NCBI RefSeq assembly: GCF_049647105.1 | Contig: NZ_JBARWZ010000229.1 | Coordinates: forward strand, 25,037 to 89,036 | Source: Actinophytocola sp049647105 | GTDB taxonomy: Bacteria > Actinomycetota > Actinomycetes > Mycobacteriales > Pseudonocardiaceae | DNA length: 64,000 bases | Direction: 5' to 3' | In this document: positions 34,424-42,988 of the stretch, piece after piece | Layout of the letters: each line of letters begins with the position of its first letter | Numbering within the stretch: position 1 is the stretch's first letter | The notes under the pieces: generated by a model | The model's database searches: none | What the model was told of the DNA's origin: nothing | The model's input: only the letters and a program-made list of their open reading frames with translations | Position numbers and translations under genes: made by a program

Positions 34424-34999
34424 ATGAGCGAGGCTGTGGTCGACACCGCAGGTACGAGTCCGTTGCCAGGAGTGGCGGCCGGGACCTGGGTGATCGATCC
34501 CTCTCATTCGTGGGTTGGTTTCTCCGTGCGCCACCTGATGAGCAAGGTGCGGGGTAGATTCACCGAGTTCACCGGCGAGATCGTGGCCGGCGAGACCCTG
34601 GACGCGTCGTCCGTGAACGTGGTCATCGAACTGTCCTCGGTGGACACGGGCAACGAGATGCGCGACAACCACCTGCGCACCAAGGACTTCTTCGACGTCG
34701 AGCAGACGCCCAAGATGACCTTCGCCAGCACGGCCGTGCGCCAGACTGGCGACAAGTGGGTCCTCACCGGGGACCTGACGATCCTCGACATCACCAAGGC
34801 GGTGGACATCGAGGTCGAGTTCCTCGGCGTCGACCCGACGGGCATGCAGGGCGAGCAGCGGCTCGGGTTCGAGGGCACGACCTCGATCAACCGCAGCGAG
34901 TTCGGCGTCAGCTTCGGCATCGCGACCGAGGGTTCCAAGGTGTTCGTCGGCGACAAGATCGACATCCAGCTCGAGGTCGAGGCCACGCTGAGCGAGTGA
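34424..34999 (+). CDS. YceI family lipocalin-like protein
   Basis: A 191-aa YceI-like protein: WVIDPSHSWVGFSVRHLM at the N-terminus, VDTGNEMRDNHLRTKDFFDV and FGIATEGSKVFVGDKIDIQL. YceI proteins are beta-barrels that bind polyisoprenoids or other lipophiles. There is no signal peptide, so it should act in the cytoplasm. GGGAGG lies 6 nt before the ATG at 34424. Its place in the operon between P450 and exporter suggests that it binds or carries a hydrophobic intermediate or the product. That is inference. Confidence 0.88.
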   Translation: MSEAVVDTAGTSPLPGVAAGTWVIDPSHSWVGFSVRHLMSKVRGRFTEFTGEIVAGETLDASSVNVVIELSSVDTGNEMRDNHLRTKDFFDVEQTPKMTFASTAVRQTGDKWVLTGDLTILDITKAVDIEVEFLGVDPTGMQGEQRLGFEGTTSINRSEFGVSFGIATEGSKVFVGDKIDIQLEVEATLSE

Positions 35000-35079
35000 A
35001 GCGGCGGCCATCGCGCCGCCATGACAACCGTATGACAGTGCGCGTCGCCACGGGTACGCGCCGAAGACAGGACTTGATC

Positions 35080-36678
35080 GTGACTGCTGTAGACACGACG
35101 CGCGTACCCGGGCGGCGGGAATGGGTGGGACTGGCCCTGCTCTGCTTGCCCACGTTTCTCGTCTCGATGGATTTCTCCGTGCTGTACCTGGGGGTTCCGC
35201 ACCTCACGGCCGATCTCGCGCCGACCGGCATCCAGCAACTGTGGATCGTGGACATCTACGGGCTGGTGATCGCGGGCTTCCTGGTCACCATGGGAACTCT
35301 CGGTGACCGGATCGGCAGGAAGAAACTGTTGCTCGCCGGTGCCGCGTTGTTCGGCATCGCTTCGGTGTCGGCGGCGTTCTCCACCGGCCCGGAGATGCTC
35401 ATCGCCAGCCGTGCGCTGCTCGGCGTGGCGGGTGCCGCGGTGCTGCCGTCGGTGATGGCACTGGTCACCAGCATGTTCACCGAGCAGAAGCCACGCGCCA
35501 AAGCCCTCGCCATCTGGACGGCCTGCTTCATGACCGGGTCGACGCTCGGTCCGCTCGTCGGTGGCGTGCTGCTCAACTTCTTCTGGTGGGGTTCGGTGTT
35601 CCTGGTGTCCGTGCCGGGAATCGTGCTGCTGCTGGTGTTCGGCCCCTCCCTGCTGCCCGACCAGAGGTCACCCCAGGCGGGCAAGCTCGACCCGGTCAGC
35701 GTCGTGCTGTCCCTCGCGGCGATCCTGCCGTTCGTCTACGGGCTCAAGGAGCTGGCGCGCAACGGCTGGGAGTTGTTCCCCGCCGCGGCGCTGGTGTTCG
35801 GCATCGGGGTAGGGGTGGTGTTCGTCCAGCGGCAGCGGCGCCTGGAGCACCCGCTGCTCGACCTGCGCCTGTTCGGCAACCGCATCTTCCGTTCCACGGT
35901 GGCTCTGTTCTTCGTGACCGCCCTGGTGGGTGCGGGCACCCTCCTGCTCGTCACGCTGTACCTGCAGAACGTCACCGGCCTCACCCCGCTGGCGGCGGGC
36001 ATGCTCCTGCTGGTGCCCAACGCGCTGATGATCATCGCCAGCCTGACCACCCCGTCGGTGGCGAACCACATCCGTCCGGCGTACCTGATCGCGGGCGGGC
36101 TGTTCGTCGCGGGTATCGGCTACCTGATCTTCACGCAGACCGACTCGACCTCCGGCCCCTCGACGATCTTCTTCGCGATGTGCGTCGTCATGCTCGGCAC
36201 CGCGCCGCTGGCCGCGCTCGCGAACCACTTCGCCATGGGTTCGGTGCCGCCGGAGAAGGCAGGCTCCGGGGCGTCGATCGTGCAGACGGCCACCGAGTTC
36301 GCCATCGGGCTCGGCATCGCGACGCTCGCCACGCTCGGGACCGCGGTGTACCGGACCAATGTGGAGGGTGCGCTCGGCGCGGTACCACCCGATGCGGCCG
36401 ACGCCGCCAGGGAAAGCGTCGACCGTGCGGTCGACGTGGCCGGCCGGCTGCCCGCCGAGCAGGGCGGCGACCTGCTGGCCTCGGCCCGCGACGCGTTCAC
36501 CTCCGGCCTGCACGTGGTGGGTGTCATCAGCGCCATCTTCTACGCGGGTCTGTGTGTACTCGCCCTGCGTGCTTTCAAGGGCGCGAAGAACGCGCAGGGT
36601 GAGGTTGACGACAACGCCAAGAAGGACGACGACAAGGCCGATTCGGAACCCGAGACCGCGTCAGCCGTCGAAGGATAG
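35080..36678 (+). CDS. DHA2-type MFS drug exporter
   Basis: A 532-aa transporter with about 14 membrane segments, typical of the EmrB/QacA (DHA2) group: LLCLPTFLVSMDFSVLYLGV in helix 1 and MGTLGDRIGRKKLLLAGA in the helix 2-3 loop. A charged cytoplasmic tail (NAKKDDDKADSEPETASAVE) ends the protein. The GTG at 35080 has AGGA 7 nt upstream; an ATG at 35032 lacks a site. It is the last gene of the condensation operon and is followed by a strong hairpin. It is the likely product efflux and self-resistance pump. Confidence 0.92.
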   Translation: MTAVDTTRVPGRREWVGLALLCLPTFLVSMDFSVLYLGVPHLTADLAPTGIQQLWIVDIYGLVIAGFLVTMGTLGDRIGRKKLLLAGAALFGIASVSAAFSTGPEMLIASRALLGVAGAAVLPSVMALVTSMFTEQKPRAKALAIWTACFMTGSTLGPLVGGVLLNFFWWGSVFLVSVPGIVLLLVFGPSLLPDQRSPQAGKLDPVSVVLSLAAILPFVYGLKELARNGWELFPAAALVFGIGVGVVFVQRQRRLEHPLLDLRLFGNRIFRSTVALFFVTALVGAGTLLLVTLYLQNVTGLTPLAAGMLLLVPNALMIIASLTTPSVANHIRPAYLIAGGLFVAGIGYLIFTQTDSTSGPSTIFFAMCVVMLGTAPLAALANHFAMGSVPPEKAGSGASIVQTATEFAIGLGIATLATLGTAVYRTNVEGALGAVPPDAADAARESVDRAVDVAGRLPAEQGGDLLASARDAFTSGLHVVGVISAIFYAGLCVLALRAFKGAKNAQGEVDDNAKKDDDKADSEPETASAVEG

Positions 36679-36693
36679 GCGTAAACCGGTAAA

Positions 36694-36740
36694 CACACGG
36701 CAAAGCCCGCGCGTTCTCCACGCGCGGGCTTTGCCGTGTG
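36694..36740 (+). terminator. Strong hairpin terminator after exporter
   Basis: 20-bp perfect arms (CACACGGCAAAGCCCGCGCG and complement) with a 7-nt loop just after the exporter gene. Confidence 0.88.
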
Positions 36741-37017
36741 CACGTGCGTGGAATGTATTGCCATACGCAACGGAGATTCCTTCGTAAATGCTGCGATCGC
36801 GTCGCGGGCTGGAGTCGTGTCGGTGCCATCCGTTACCGTTGATGGCATGGCATCCATCGTCGATGCCCCGCCGGTGTTCCTGACCGCCGACGGGGCGCTC
36901 ACTGACCCGGCCCGGGCGGCCGGTGTACTGGGTGCCCCGCCCGATCGATGGATTGCCTGCGGCACAACGAAAGGGCGCCGGGATCGCGCCCGACGCCCCT
37001 TCATGGTACCTCTGGTG
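36741..37017. other. Gene-free spacer
   Basis: About 280 bp between the exporter terminator and the end of the acyltransferase gene. A weak stem-loop at about 36968-37004 (GAAAGGGCG...CGCCCCTTTC) may end the acyltransferase transcript. A frame beginning at an ATG near 36846 has no ribosome site and runs antisense through the next gene, so I do not call it. Confidence 0.4.
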
Positions 37018-38208
37018 CTACGCGTCCCGGTCGCTGTGGACGCTTGTCGAGCCGGCCGTGACCGCGGCCAGCTCGCGCCTGCGCCGCGAGGTGGCGAACC
37101 GCCTCATGAGGGGCCGTTCGACGAACCTGAAGGTCGCCCAGGACAGCGCCAGGGTCGCCGCGAACAGCAGGACCATCACGGCGATCGCGGTCGACGTGCT
37201 CCAGTTCTCACCCGCGCCAAGCAAATGGTGGCCGTAGGTGATCACCAGGACGTGCCACATGTAGAAGGCGAACGAGATGTCACCCAGCCAGACCATCTTC
37301 CTGCTGCCGAGGAACATCGGCTGGCTACCCGCGTCGGCGGCCGCGGTAGTGGCGACGAGCAGGCCGATCGGGACCAGCATGACCGCGCTGAACTGGTAGA
37401 GCGGCCCGAACAGCGGGGTGACGAAGTAGGCGACGACGGTCAGCGCGACCGCGCCGCCGAAGGACACCGGGAGCCGTCTTCCGGTGAGCACGATCTTCGC
37501 CATGAAGATGCCGAAGACGAACGTCAGCATCTGCGTCGGGGGGAAGTGGAAGACGAACCACAGCTCCCAGTCGGAGAAGCCGTACGGGAACTGCTGGCCG
37601 GCCGGCAGCAGTTTCGCGAAGGTCGGCAGGGAGATCACCGAGGCGGCCGAGAGGATCGTCCAGAACCACAGCCGCTCCGGCCGGACCTTGTCGACAAGCC
37701 TGATGAGGAACGGGAAGCAGAAGTAGAACAGCGCCTCACAGGACAGCGACCATGCCACCACGTTGAAGCCGGTGCGGACGCTGAGATCGGGATCCCAGGA
37801 CTGCAGCAGCAGCACGTTCAGCACGCTGTCCCAACCGTGGATGGTTGCCTTGGTGACGCCGGTCAGGAGGATGAGCGCGGCCAGGAAGGTGAGCAGGTGG
37901 TTGGGGTAGATCTTGAAGAACCGTCTCCGCCAGAACTGCGGCGCCGTGTCTCCCGGCCGCACGGCCCAGGTGAGGACGAAGCCGCTGAGCACGAAGAAGA
38001 AGGTCACCCCCGTCCAGCCGGCCGTCGCGAACAGTGTCGTCGCGCTCTTCTGCGCGCCCGGTGAGGCGAAGGGAAACAACACGGTCGCGTGAAACAGGAA
38101 GACGAGAACGGCCGCGACGAAACGTGTGCCGGTCAGCGAGGGTAAGCGCAAGGGCACCGTTCGCGCCATCGAGGATCCCGAACGAGATTCGGCTGTCTTG
38201 TATGCCAT
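37018..38208 (-). CDS. Membrane acyltransferase, acyltransferase-3 family
   Basis: A 396-aa protein with about 10 membrane segments. It has the family hallmarks: SLTGTRFVAAVLVFLFH with the catalytic His after helix 1, GVTFFFVLSGFVLTWAVRP, and the RRRFFKIYPNHLL loop. Such enzymes O-acylate sugars or macrolides (for example MdmB-type 3-O-acylation of sugars) using acyl-CoA from the cytoplasm. GGAG is 6 nt before the ATG at 38208. It stands alone before the long minus-strand operon. It could acylate a sugar of the product. Confidence 0.9.
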   Translation of the reverse strand: MAYKTAESRSGSSMARTVPLRLPSLTGTRFVAAVLVFLFHATVLFPFASPGAQKSATTLFATAGWTGVTFFFVLSGFVLTWAVRPGDTAPQFWRRRFFKIYPNHLLTFLAALILLTGVTKATIHGWDSVLNVLLLQSWDPDLSVRTGFNVVAWSLSCEALFYFCFPFLIRLVDKVRPERLWFWTILSAASVISLPTFAKLLPAGQQFPYGFSDWELWFVFHFPPTQMLTFVFGIFMAKIVLTGRRLPVSFGGAVALTVVAYFVTPLFGPLYQFSAVMLVPIGLLVATTAAADAGSQPMFLGSRKMVWLGDISFAFYMWHVLVITYGHHLLGAGENWSTSTAIAVMVLLFAATLALSWATFRFVERPLMRRFATSRRRRELAAVTAGSTSVHSDRDA

Positions 38209-38367
38209 GGTGCGCTCCATTGGTCGTGCTGACTTGAGTGACCCGTATCGGTCTTACCGATCAATTCGGTCGGCCAAGTTTTTCATGGAAAACGCACGTC
38301 GACACGTTCCATAGTGCCAGGTGTGGGTGGTCGATTGAGTGCTGAGAGTGATATCGGCCCTCGCCGG

Positions 38368-38437
38368 GACGAACGTATTCACGACTTCGGGGTGTGGCTC
38401 ACCTGAGCCACACCCCGAAGTCGTGAATACGTTCGTC
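38368..38437. terminator. 70-bp perfect palindrome terminator
   Basis: Two perfect 34-bp arms (38368-38401 and 38404-38437) are separated by only two bases. The right arm runs into the stop codon of the phosphoesterase gene (38436-38438). The arms begin GACGAACGTATTCACGACTT. It probably terminates the long minus-strand operon and could also act as a cruciform. Confidence 0.85.
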
Positions 38438-40829
38438 AGTTGTCGTTTTCGTACGGTGGGTTGACCGGTGTGAACGACGTGGTCGGCTTGACCGCCGCGT
38501 ACGGGGTGAAGTCCGGGCGGTTGGTGAAGGAGGCCGACATCGGCGTCGCGTACGCGTCGAACTGGGTCAGCGGCTTGATGCCGACGATCAGTTCGATGGT
38601 GCGCAGCATGGACACCGTGCTGTAGAAGGTGGAGTCCACCTTGCCGGTCTGCGTGTACGGGCTGATCACCAGGGACATGGTGCGGTGCGCGGACACGTGG
38701 TCAGCACCGGCCTGGGCGTCGACCTCGGTCACGAAGATGGCCGTGCTGGCCCAGTACTTCGAGTGCGACACCGCGTCGACCAGCTGGCCGAGGGCCCAGT
38801 CGTTGTCACCGATGTACGCGGAGGGGACCGGCTTGGCCGGCCAGTTGCCGAACGTGTTGTCGTTGGGCAGCCGGACGAACTGGACGGTGGGCAGGTCGCT
38901 GTTCGCAACGTAGCCCGCGAACTCCCGCTTCCACTCCTCGATGCGCGGCGTCAGGCATTCGCTGCCCTGCGGCGGGAAGGTGCCCGCCGAGTCGGGGCAG
39001 TTGGGGTTGAAGCCCATGTAGTCCGCGTTGGTGTTCGCGTCCAGTGTCGGGTCGACGGCCCGCATCTTGCCCGCCGCGTCCGGCGTCACGTAGAAGCCGT
39101 AGTTGCGGAAGGAGACTCCCTTGCTCGCCAGCCTGTCCCAGAGGTAGGCGTCGGCCGGGTTCCGGTTCGGGGCGATGACCGGGTCGCTGCTCTCGGAGGG
39201 GGTCGGGTGGGTTTGGCGGAAGTGCCTGCCCACCCACGTCTGCTGGGTGTACAGGTTGGAGTTGGCCGCCACGGCCCAGTTCCAGCCCTGCGCCTGTACG
39301 TCCGCGTTGGAGTAGAAGTTGTCCAGCGTGACGAACCGGTTCGACAGCGCGTAGTGGTTCGGTTTGCTGTCGTCGCCGAACAGGGCGAGGCTCGGGTCGC
39401 CGTTGCCCTTGCCCAGGTTGCCGAGCATCTGGTCGTAGGGCCTGGCCTCCTTGACCACGTAGATCACGTGCTCGATGGGCGTCGATCCGCCGATGCGGCT
39501 TGGCACGACCGAGTTACCCGCTGTGCCGCGCACCCGGTCGGCGAGCGCGAAGCCGTTGTTGTCCGCGACCTGCCTGGTCCACCCGGCCAGTTGCCTGCCA
39601 TCGTCGCGAAGCAGCGGGATGGTGGACAGCGTGCCGACCATCATCGTGCCGACGAACTGTGCCCGCCACCGAGGGTCTTCGACCGAGTGGGGGTAGTCGA
39701 TGTAGGGGTTGGGGCCGTCGGGGTTGGGTCCTGCGCCGAGTCCCTTGGCGTTGAGGACGAACAGCCGCTCGGCCGTCGCGAGCACCGACGTCGGATACCA
39801 CGCGGTCGGGATCAGACCGGCGACCCGGCCGCGGTTCAGGTCGATCACCGCGACGTCGTTGTTGCCGGAGTTGGCGACGTAGAGGCGGCGCCCGTCCGGC
39901 GAGAGGGTCAGGCCGGCCGGGTTCGTGCCGACCTGCGCGTTCTCGTACGGCGCCAGGCTGATGGTCTTCACCACGCGGTTGGCCGCCGTGTCGAGGACAC
40001 TGATCTGGTCGGAGTCGCCGCCCGACACGTAGAGCGTGCGGCCGGTCTGGTCGAGGACCAGCTGGTTGGGGTGCGTGCCGACGGTGATCGTGGCGAGCAG
40101 GGCAGGCGTGCCGGTGCGCACGTCGAGCACGCTGACCGTGTTGCCGCCCTGGTTGGTGACGTAGGCGGTGCGGCCGTCCTTCGACAGCGCGACCGCGTAC
40201 GGGGCGTTGCCGATGGTGATCGTGTTCGTGTGGCCGGTGGCCAGGTCGACCACTGTCGCGGCATCGGTCAACTGGTCGGCGACGACGAGCCGGGCGCCGT
40301 CCGGGGTGACGGCGAGACCGGTCGGGGAGAGGTTGGCCGTGGCAGGCAGCGGGATCGGCGCCTGCTCGGTCAGGCGCGCGCCGGACACACCGAACACGCG
40401 GATCTTGTTGCTGCCGCCACCGCTGACGTACACGTGCGTGCCGTCCGGGCTGAACGCGAGGCCCGTGGACAGGGACTCCGGTGGCAGGTACGAGATCGTC
40501 TGCGTCACCGTGCTGGTGGTGGCGTCCACGACCTGCAGAGACTGCACGCCGTCACCGGCGTTCGCGACGAGGACATGCCTGCGGTCCGGGAAGAACACCG
40601 CGTGGAGCGGTAGTTCGCCAAGGTTGGTCTGGTGGCCTGCGGGTGTCACCCGATGACCGACCGGGGTGACGGCCGTGCCGTCGCCGCTCGGGCCCGCGTG
40701 CCTTGGCGGGTACGTCGCCGCGCCACCGCCGCCCGCCGATACCGGGGTCGCACCTCCGCCCGCCATCAACAGGGCAGCGACGACGGTGATCGCCGCGCGC
40801 TTGGGTAAACCGTTCGGACGAAACTTCAT
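38436..40829 (-). CDS. Secreted beta-propeller / phosphoesterase fusion
   Basis: A 797-aa exported protein. After a signal peptide (basic KRA then a hydrophobic run to VSAGGG) come YncE-like beta-propeller repeats to about residue 390, each with a FSPDGTHVYVSGGGS-type unit. A phosphoesterase/alkaline phosphatase-like domain follows (EHVIYVVKEARPYDQMLGNL to IFVTEVDAQAGADHVSAHRT). It lacks a usual lipobox. It is the last gene of the minus-strand run that starts at the ThiG-like gene, 133 nt after the HpgT-like gene. In other clusters secreted phosphatases remove a protective phosphate from an exported precursor. That would fit a sugar-phosphate product here, but is inference. Confidence 0.85.
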   Translation of the reverse strand: MKFRPNGLPKRAAITVVAALLMAGGGATPVSAGGGGAATYPPRHAGPSGDGTAVTPVGHRVTPAGHQTNLGELPLHAVFFPDRRHVLVANAGDGVQSLQVVDATTSTVTQTISYLPPESLSTGLAFSPDGTHVYVSGGGSNKIRVFGVSGARLTEQAPIPLPATANLSPTGLAVTPDGARLVVADQLTDAATVVDLATGHTNTITIGNAPYAVALSKDGRTAYVTNQGGNTVSVLDVRTGTPALLATITVGTHPNQLVLDQTGRTLYVSGGDSDQISVLDTAANRVVKTISLAPYENAQVGTNPAGLTLSPDGRRLYVANSGNNDVAVIDLNRGRVAGLIPTAWYPTSVLATAERLFVLNAKGLGAGPNPDGPNPYIDYPHSVEDPRWRAQFVGTMMVGTLSTIPLLRDDGRQLAGWTRQVADNNGFALADRVRGTAGNSVVPSRIGGSTPIEHVIYVVKEARPYDQMLGNLGKGNGDPSLALFGDDSKPNHYALSNRFVTLDNFYSNADVQAQGWNWAVAANSNLYTQQTWVGRHFRQTHPTPSESSDPVIAPNRNPADAYLWDRLASKGVSFRNYGFYVTPDAAGKMRAVDPTLDANTNADYMGFNPNCPDSAGTFPPQGSECLTPRIEEWKREFAGYVANSDLPTVQFVRLPNDNTFGNWPAKPVPSAYIGDNDWALGQLVDAVSHSKYWASTAIFVTEVDAQAGADHVSAHRTMSLVISPYTQTGKVDSTFYSTVSMLRTIELIVGIKPLTQFDAYATPMSASFTNRPDFTPYAAVKPTTSFTPVNPPYENDN

Positions 40830-40962
40830 CGGCCACTCCAACCCGATCACCGGGCCGGCCCCGAGGCCGACCCGAAACGCGGCAGAACCTGGACCGCGCA
40901 GCCAACAGGTGCGCAAGTCTGTTCCGCCGCCGGCGAAGCGTGCATCTCCTGGGATGCCGAAC

Positions 40963-42252
40963 TCACGCGTGCTCGGCGACGAGCCGGGACAGCCGCCGCA
41001 CGCCCTCCGCGATCCGCTCCGCCGCCAGGTAGCTGCAGGACAGCCGGAGCGCGTGGTCGCCGCCATCGGAGTAGAAGAAGCTCATCGGGGTCCACAGGAC
41101 ACCGAACTGCTCAGCGGAGAGTTCGAGCAGCTTCTCGTCTGCGGCGAACGGCACGTCCACGACCGCGAAGAACCCGCCGGTCGGCACGTTCCACCGCACC
41201 CCGCGCATGCCGCGTTCCGGCTGCGGGAAGTGCTCCTCCAGGGCGGCGAGCATGGTGCGCAGGTTGTTGCGGTAGAACGAGAGCTTGTTCTGGTTGGCGG
41301 TGCGCATGCTGCAGCCCGACTCGACGAGCACGCCGCCGATGACGGCCTGCGAGATCGGCGAGGTGTTCACGGTCAGCATGCTCTTGATGGCCGACATCTC
41401 GTCGGCGAGCAGGGTGCGCCCGCCCTCGTCGCCGACCACGGTCTGGTCGGCGACGAGGAAGCCGACGCGGGCGCCGGGGAAGCAGGACTTCGCGAACGAT
41501 CCCAGGTAGATCACGCGGCCATCGGTGTCCAGCGACTTCAGCGCCGGGCGCGGCTCGTCGTCCAGTCCGAACAGGCCGTACGGGTCGTCCTCGAGCAGCA
41601 GCAGGTCCTGCTCGCCCGCGACCTCGAGCAGCCGGCGGCGAATGGCCGTCGAGAGCGAGATGCCCGACGGGTTGGAGAAGTTCGGCACGAGGTAGAGCGC
41701 ACGGGGCCGCTTGCCCGCCGCGCGGACCCGCCGCGCGACCTCCGCGACGGCGTCCGGGTCGAGTCCGCCGGCGGCTTCCGGCACGGGCACCACGTCGACG
41801 CCGAGGATCCTGGCCGCGCCGGTCAGCCCGACGTAGCAGGGCTCGACCGCGAGAACGACATCGTCGGGGCCAGCACAGAGCGCGCGCAGCGCGATGATCA
41901 TGGCTTCCTGGCAGCCCGCGGTGACCATCACCGACTCCGATGGCACGACGATGTCCTCGTCTATCTCGAGCATCCTGGCGATCAGGTCGCCGAGCTGGCC
42001 GTTGGTGCGTCCGTACTGCAGCAGCAGACCGCGCACCCGCTCCTCGGCGAGCCCGCCGTTCCGCAGATGGTCCACATAGGACCGCTGGTACCGGACGATG
42101 TCCTCGACCGAGTAGAACCCGTCGTACGGTCTGCCGGCGGCGAGCGAGATCGCGTCCGGGTACCGGCCCGCGATCTCGTTGAGGAAGTTCATCGACGTCG
42201 CCACCGGGTCGGAGACCGAGACGTGCAGGCCGGCGCGGGACAGCTCAACCAT
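40963..42252 (-). CDS. hpgT: PLP aminotransferase, HpgT-like
   Basis: A 429-aa fold-type I aminotransferase. The PLP lysine lies in YLGSFAKSCFPGARVG; LVPNFSNPSGISLS and LLLEDDPYGLFG are family signatures, and RLSCSYLAAERI near the end carries the carboxylate-binding Arg. HpgT enzymes transaminate 4-hydroxybenzoylformate to L-4-hydroxyphenylglycine, usually with tyrosine as donor, which regenerates 4-hydroxyphenylpyruvate for the synthase. GGAGCACC precedes the ATG, which overlaps the upstream racemase stop by 8 nt. The presence of hydroxymandelate synthase and an alpha-hydroxyacid oxidase supports this role. Specificity is inferred. Confidence 0.85.
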   Translation of the reverse strand: MVELSRAGLHVSVSDPVATSMNFLNEIAGRYPDAISLAAGRPYDGFYSVEDIVRYQRSYVDHLRNGGLAEERVRGLLLQYGRTNGQLGDLIARMLEIDEDIVVPSESVMVTAGCQEAMIIALRALCAGPDDVVLAVEPCYVGLTGAARILGVDVVPVPEAAGGLDPDAVAEVARRVRAAGKRPRALYLVPNFSNPSGISLSTAIRRRLLEVAGEQDLLLLEDDPYGLFGLDDEPRPALKSLDTDGRVIYLGSFAKSCFPGARVGFLVADQTVVGDEGGRTLLADEMSAIKSMLTVNTSPISQAVIGGVLVESGCSMRTANQNKLSFYRNNLRTMLAALEEHFPQPERGMRGVRWNVPTGGFFAVVDVPFAADEKLLELSAEQFGVLWTPMSFFYSDGGDHALRLSCSYLAAERIAEGVRRLSRLVAEHA

Positions 42253-42919
42253 GGTGCTCCGATCCGTTGGCGGCCAGCGTGATCAGCTCGACGAGCCGGC
42301 TGCCGACGTCGATGACTGGCAGTTCGCAGGAGGCGGTGACGAAGGGTAGGACGGACGTGAAGTGCGTGCAGGCGAGCACGACGGCGTCGAGGCCGAGCTG
42401 CTCGGCGAGCCGCAGGCTGGTCGGCAGGTGCGAGGCGGCGAAGGCGGCTTCCGGGTCACCGGCCTCGATCCCGCGCACCAGCGCGGGATCCGACACGCCG
42501 AGCATCCGGTGGCCGGGCGCGGTCCGCCACGCGGTGCGTTCGACCCCGAGAACGGCCTGCGCGTTCCCGGTGACCACCAACGATGAGCGCAGCTTCGGCA
42601 GCAGTTCACTGTAGACGGTGACGGGTGAGACCACCGGCAGCGCGGCGTCGTCGTGGTCGACCACCGCGGACATCGAGTTGCAGAACAGCATCGCCAGCTC
42701 GGTCCCGCCCGCACGAAACTCGGCGAGACGCTCGTGGAACGCGGCCGCCAGGCCGTCGGGATCCCGGTACTGCAACGAGTCCTGCTCGTCCGGCGTCGCC
42801 GCCATGGCGTGTGGTACCGCGGCGACCCCCTCGGCGCGCAGCAGTTCGGCGCCGAGCACGGAGTCGTAGGGTGTCCCCGCGATGACGGCCACCGCGGGGA
42901 ACTCGCCGTCCACCACCAT
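42245..42919 (-). CDS. Aspartate/glutamate racemase family protein
   Basis: A 224-aa cofactor-independent racemase-type protein. The two catalytic cysteines appear in MLFCNSMSAV and VVLACTHFTS, the classic pair of this family (Asp/Glu/hydantoin racemases and arylmalonate decarboxylase relatives). GGGAGGAG lies 6 nt before the ATG at 42919. Its stop overlaps the aminotransferase start, so both are made together. A phenylglycine racemase or epimerase giving the D-form is a sensible guess; a mandelate racemase-like role cannot be excluded. Confidence 0.85.
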   Translation of the reverse strand: MVVDGEFPAVAVIAGTPYDSVLGAELLRAEGVAAVPHAMAATPDEQDSLQYRDPDGLAAAFHERLAEFRAGGTELAMLFCNSMSAVVDHDDAALPVVSPVTVYSELLPKLRSSLVVTGNAQAVLGVERTAWRTAPGHRMLGVSDPALVRGIEAGDPEAAFAASHLPTSLRLAEQLGLDAVVLACTHFTSVLPFVTASCELPVIDVGSRLVELITLAANGSEHHG

Positions 42920-42988
42920 CGCGTCTCCTCCCGGCATCCGGTTCCGATGCTCCCAGCCGGGACGGCCGCCGCCATCTCCCCTCGTGCG

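Noticed and set aside
36846..38064. Plus-strand frame beginning near 36846 as a hidden gene
   Set aside because: It lacks a ribosome site and overlaps the well-supported acyltransferase on the other strand; its composition is low-complexity after residue 60.
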